A stretch of DNA of 64,000 nucleotides from assembly GCA_013396755.1 (NCBI GenBank), contig VWZF01002521.1, positions 643,193 to 707,192 on the forward strand. Reading direction: 5' to 3'. The position numbers and the translations under genes are program-made. Source of the DNA: Sclerurus mexicanus. Taxonomy: Eukaryota; Chordata; Aves; Passeriformes; Furnariidae. This document shows, in pieces, positions 62,511 through 64,000 of this stretch. The notes beneath the pieces are model-generated. The model was given only the letters and a program-made list of their open reading frames with translations. It was not told the DNA's origin and did no database searches. Every line of letters starts with the position of its first letter. Positions within the stretch are counted from its first letter, which is position 1.

Positions 62511-63850
62511 GTGAGTGTGGCCTTGGGGAGGTCTGCCGGCTTTGTGGTGGGGGAAGTGGGAGAGGGCTTGGCACGTTTTTCCACGGGGTCTGACCCCAGT
62601 GCTGGAAGACTTCTGAGACCTCGGTGCACTGCTGGGTCTGTCATTAGTTTGTGGTGACTTTGCCGCTGCCAGCCCCTTGTGCCTACTGATGGAGGTCTGA
62701 GGTCACAGAAACCTTGCAGTAGGATATTGGATCTGTCACCAGGCTTGCGATGTTGCTTTAAAGATATAAATAGCTGGGGTTTTATGATTTTTGAGAATCT
62801 AATCTTTCTCCTGTGCTCTGACTATTGGAAGCTGTGCAGATGAGAGTCATAAGAATGTATGGGACTTTTTTTTCCAGAGAAGTTCAAGTAAAAGCTGAAG
62901 CATGTTGAAAGGGAGGGAACTTCTATCTGATTTACTGTCTGTGAGACCACCTTTTTTGCCATTGCTAATGTGGATTTCTTTCAGCAGATGAGCTCAACCA
63001 TCCTGAGAAGCATCCCTTGGGCCCTTGGCCTCTGAAGGCTCTGCTGTTACTGGAGGACTCAGGAGAGAGACGCTTGTGGCAAGTCTACCACGAAGGCCTG
63101 AAAAACTTTCTTGCATTTAGAGAAGGCATGGCTCTGTCTGCAGTCTGGCCAATTCCAGTCCATCACATGAGAGAGTTTCTGGTTGCCATGGACTCCCAAG
63201 GTCTGCCTCCCACAAAAATAATAATGTATGTGGAAGGACTGTCCTTCATCTCCAGAATGGTGAATTATCCTGATCCTCTTCAAGATCCTCTTATCTGTTC
63301 CATGATATCAAGGTTAAAATATAGGACTCGCCCTTCAAATGATGAATACTATCCTGTAACAATTGAAGTGTTGAGATCTCTCCTGGGGACTCTGGAGTCT
63401 GTGTGTAGCTCTCCTTATGAGTGTATATTGTTCCGTGCCATGTTTACTGTAGCTTTCTTTGGTGCACTCCATATGGAAGAGATGGTGACAAATCACCAAA
63501 ACAGAGCACAGCTAGAGCTCCTGTACTTGAGGGACCTCCAGCTGACTGAAGGGAGTGCAAAACTTCGTGTGCATACATCTCATATGGGCCAACAGAGGCA
63601 TTTGATCCAACTGAGATTATCTAAAGAGATGTGGGTATGTCCTGTTGAAGCTCTCCGGATCTATGTGGCAGTACGGCCACAGGGAGATGGCCCTCTCTTT
63701 GTGCACTTAAATAGTATGGCTGTGACAAAGAGAGACTTCCTAATTGTCTTCCGCCGTGCTCTTATGTTTGCTGGACTTCCTCCAAACCGGTATGGTGTGC
63801 ATTCCTTCTGGCTGGGGAATCGTAACAGCAGTATCTCATGGCTATTCTGA
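62345..63850 (+). CDS. tyrosine-recombinase-like gene, plus copy, C-terminally frameshifted
   Basis: Exons 62345-62510 and 62985-63850 joined by a 474-bp phase-1 intron (donor gtgagtg, acceptor ggatttctttcag) give 343 aa. The layout equals that of the minus copy: first-exon motif PFWALLALLRRQPGMGWL, then LGPWPLKALLLLE and the recombinase fold. About half the residues match the paralogue by eye. FFGALHMEEMV shows that the first catalytic Arg is His (218). HSFW again has Trp (331) in place of Arg. After HSFWLG the frame diverges and stops, while the next frame restores VTAVSHGYSDEM, matching the paralogue's VTAARCGYPRED, so a net 2-bp deletion has truncated it. Either a young pseudogene or a truncated product. 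Confidence 0.7.
62511..62984 (+). other. intron of plus recombinase-like gene
   Basis: GT-AG, 474 bp, with gctaatgtggatttctttcag at the 3' end, matching the paralogue's intron end. Confidence 0.7.
62985..63850 (+). CDS. plus recombinase-like gene, exon 2
   Basis: Opens with DELNHPEKHP then LGPWPLKALL, parallel to the minus copy. It is open to TGA at 63848-63850. The homologous tail continues in another reading frame to about 63884 (MARWW then stop). Confidence 0.75.
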
Positions 63851-64000
63851 TGAAATGATTATTAGAATGGCAAGGTGGTGGTGAAGATTCTCAAGAAGAC
63901 ATACTTCCATCCATCTGTTGGGCTTCTGTAGTACAGGTTATCTTCTGCAATGCACAAATTTTATGCTTTCTACAGACTAAACTTCAAGTGCTCCATGAAG
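63851..64000 (+). other. 3' flank of plus recombinase-like gene
   Basis: Begins with the frameshifted end of the recombinase homology. Nothing else is recognised before the window ends. Confidence 0.5.

Larger units (their letters stand above)
60890..62600. promoter_or_regulatory. CpG island(s), probable bidirectional promoter
   Basis: CpG density is high at about 60890-61430 and again at 61920-62600, against CpG-poor flanks. The two ATGs (61244 minus, 62345 plus) face away from each other with 1.1 kb between. A reversed CCAAT box (gattgg, 61436-61441) lies about 190 bp upstream of the minus ATG. No TATA box is evident for either. This is the normal look of a shared CpG-island promoter; transcription itself is not shown. 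Confidence 0.6.

Noticed and set aside
62023..62574. 183-codon minus-strand frame
   Set aside because: Antisense to exon 1 of the plus recombinase-like gene in the CpG island; low-complexity Pro/Ser content, no family.
1..64000. CRISPR arrays, operons, phage or integron structures
   Set aside because: None seen; the sequence is vertebrate, and the recombinase-like genes are intron-containing with eukaryotic transposon-type domains, not bacterial integrases.

Overview
This is vertebrate nuclear DNA from a bird, most likely a passerine. The evidence is multi-exon genes with GT-AG introns, several truncated CR1 LINE copies with the typical avian 3' end, avian ERVL-type LTRs, and one tRNA-Ile-headed SINE with a CR1 tail, a type I know from zebra finch (TguSINE1). 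There is no sign of bacterial or phage organisation. Runs of N and one exact repeat beside them show that this is draft assembly.

Layout. Positions 1-10553 look like the last 5' intron of RBM47 and hold CR1 fragments and the SINE. The four coding exons of RBM47 (+ strand) span 10585-17096 and give a 596-aa protein, followed by a long 3' UTR to a poly(A) signal near 19644. From 19.7 to 42.1 kb is intergenic DNA with CR1 and LTR remnants. CHRNA9 (- strand) follows with five coding exons from 48785 down to 42076, 486 aa, convergent with RBM47. This RBM47/CHRNA9 tail-to-tail pair is the same as on human 4p14. Between 48.4 and 52.5 kb several short cysteine-rich open stretches on the minus strand have usable splice sites. 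They may be remnants of an unrecognised gene.

The most interesting region is 59.6-63.9 kb. Two divergent, head-to-head genes each consist of a short CpG-island first exon spliced by a phase-1 intron (492 and 474 bp) to a long second exon. The second exon encodes a tyrosine-recombinase fold of the DIRS/Ngaro/Crypton type. The two first exons share an 18-residue motif, the introns share phase, donor and branch-region sequence, and the recombinase domains are about half identical by eye. Catalytic residues are degraded: HxxR has become HxxW in both copies, the nucleophilic Tyr is not evident in either, and the first Arg is lost in the plus copy. This looks like an exapted, catalytically dead recombinase gene that duplicated in inverted orientation around a shared CpG-rich promoter. 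The plus copy carries a frameshift that ends its frame just after HxxW.

RBM47 is an RNA-binding editing and splicing factor and CHRNA9 a hair-cell nicotinic receptor subunit. The recombinase-derived pair has no evident functional link with them. All coordinates of splice junctions were read by eye from reading frame, splice consensus and remembered protein families; no alignment was run.
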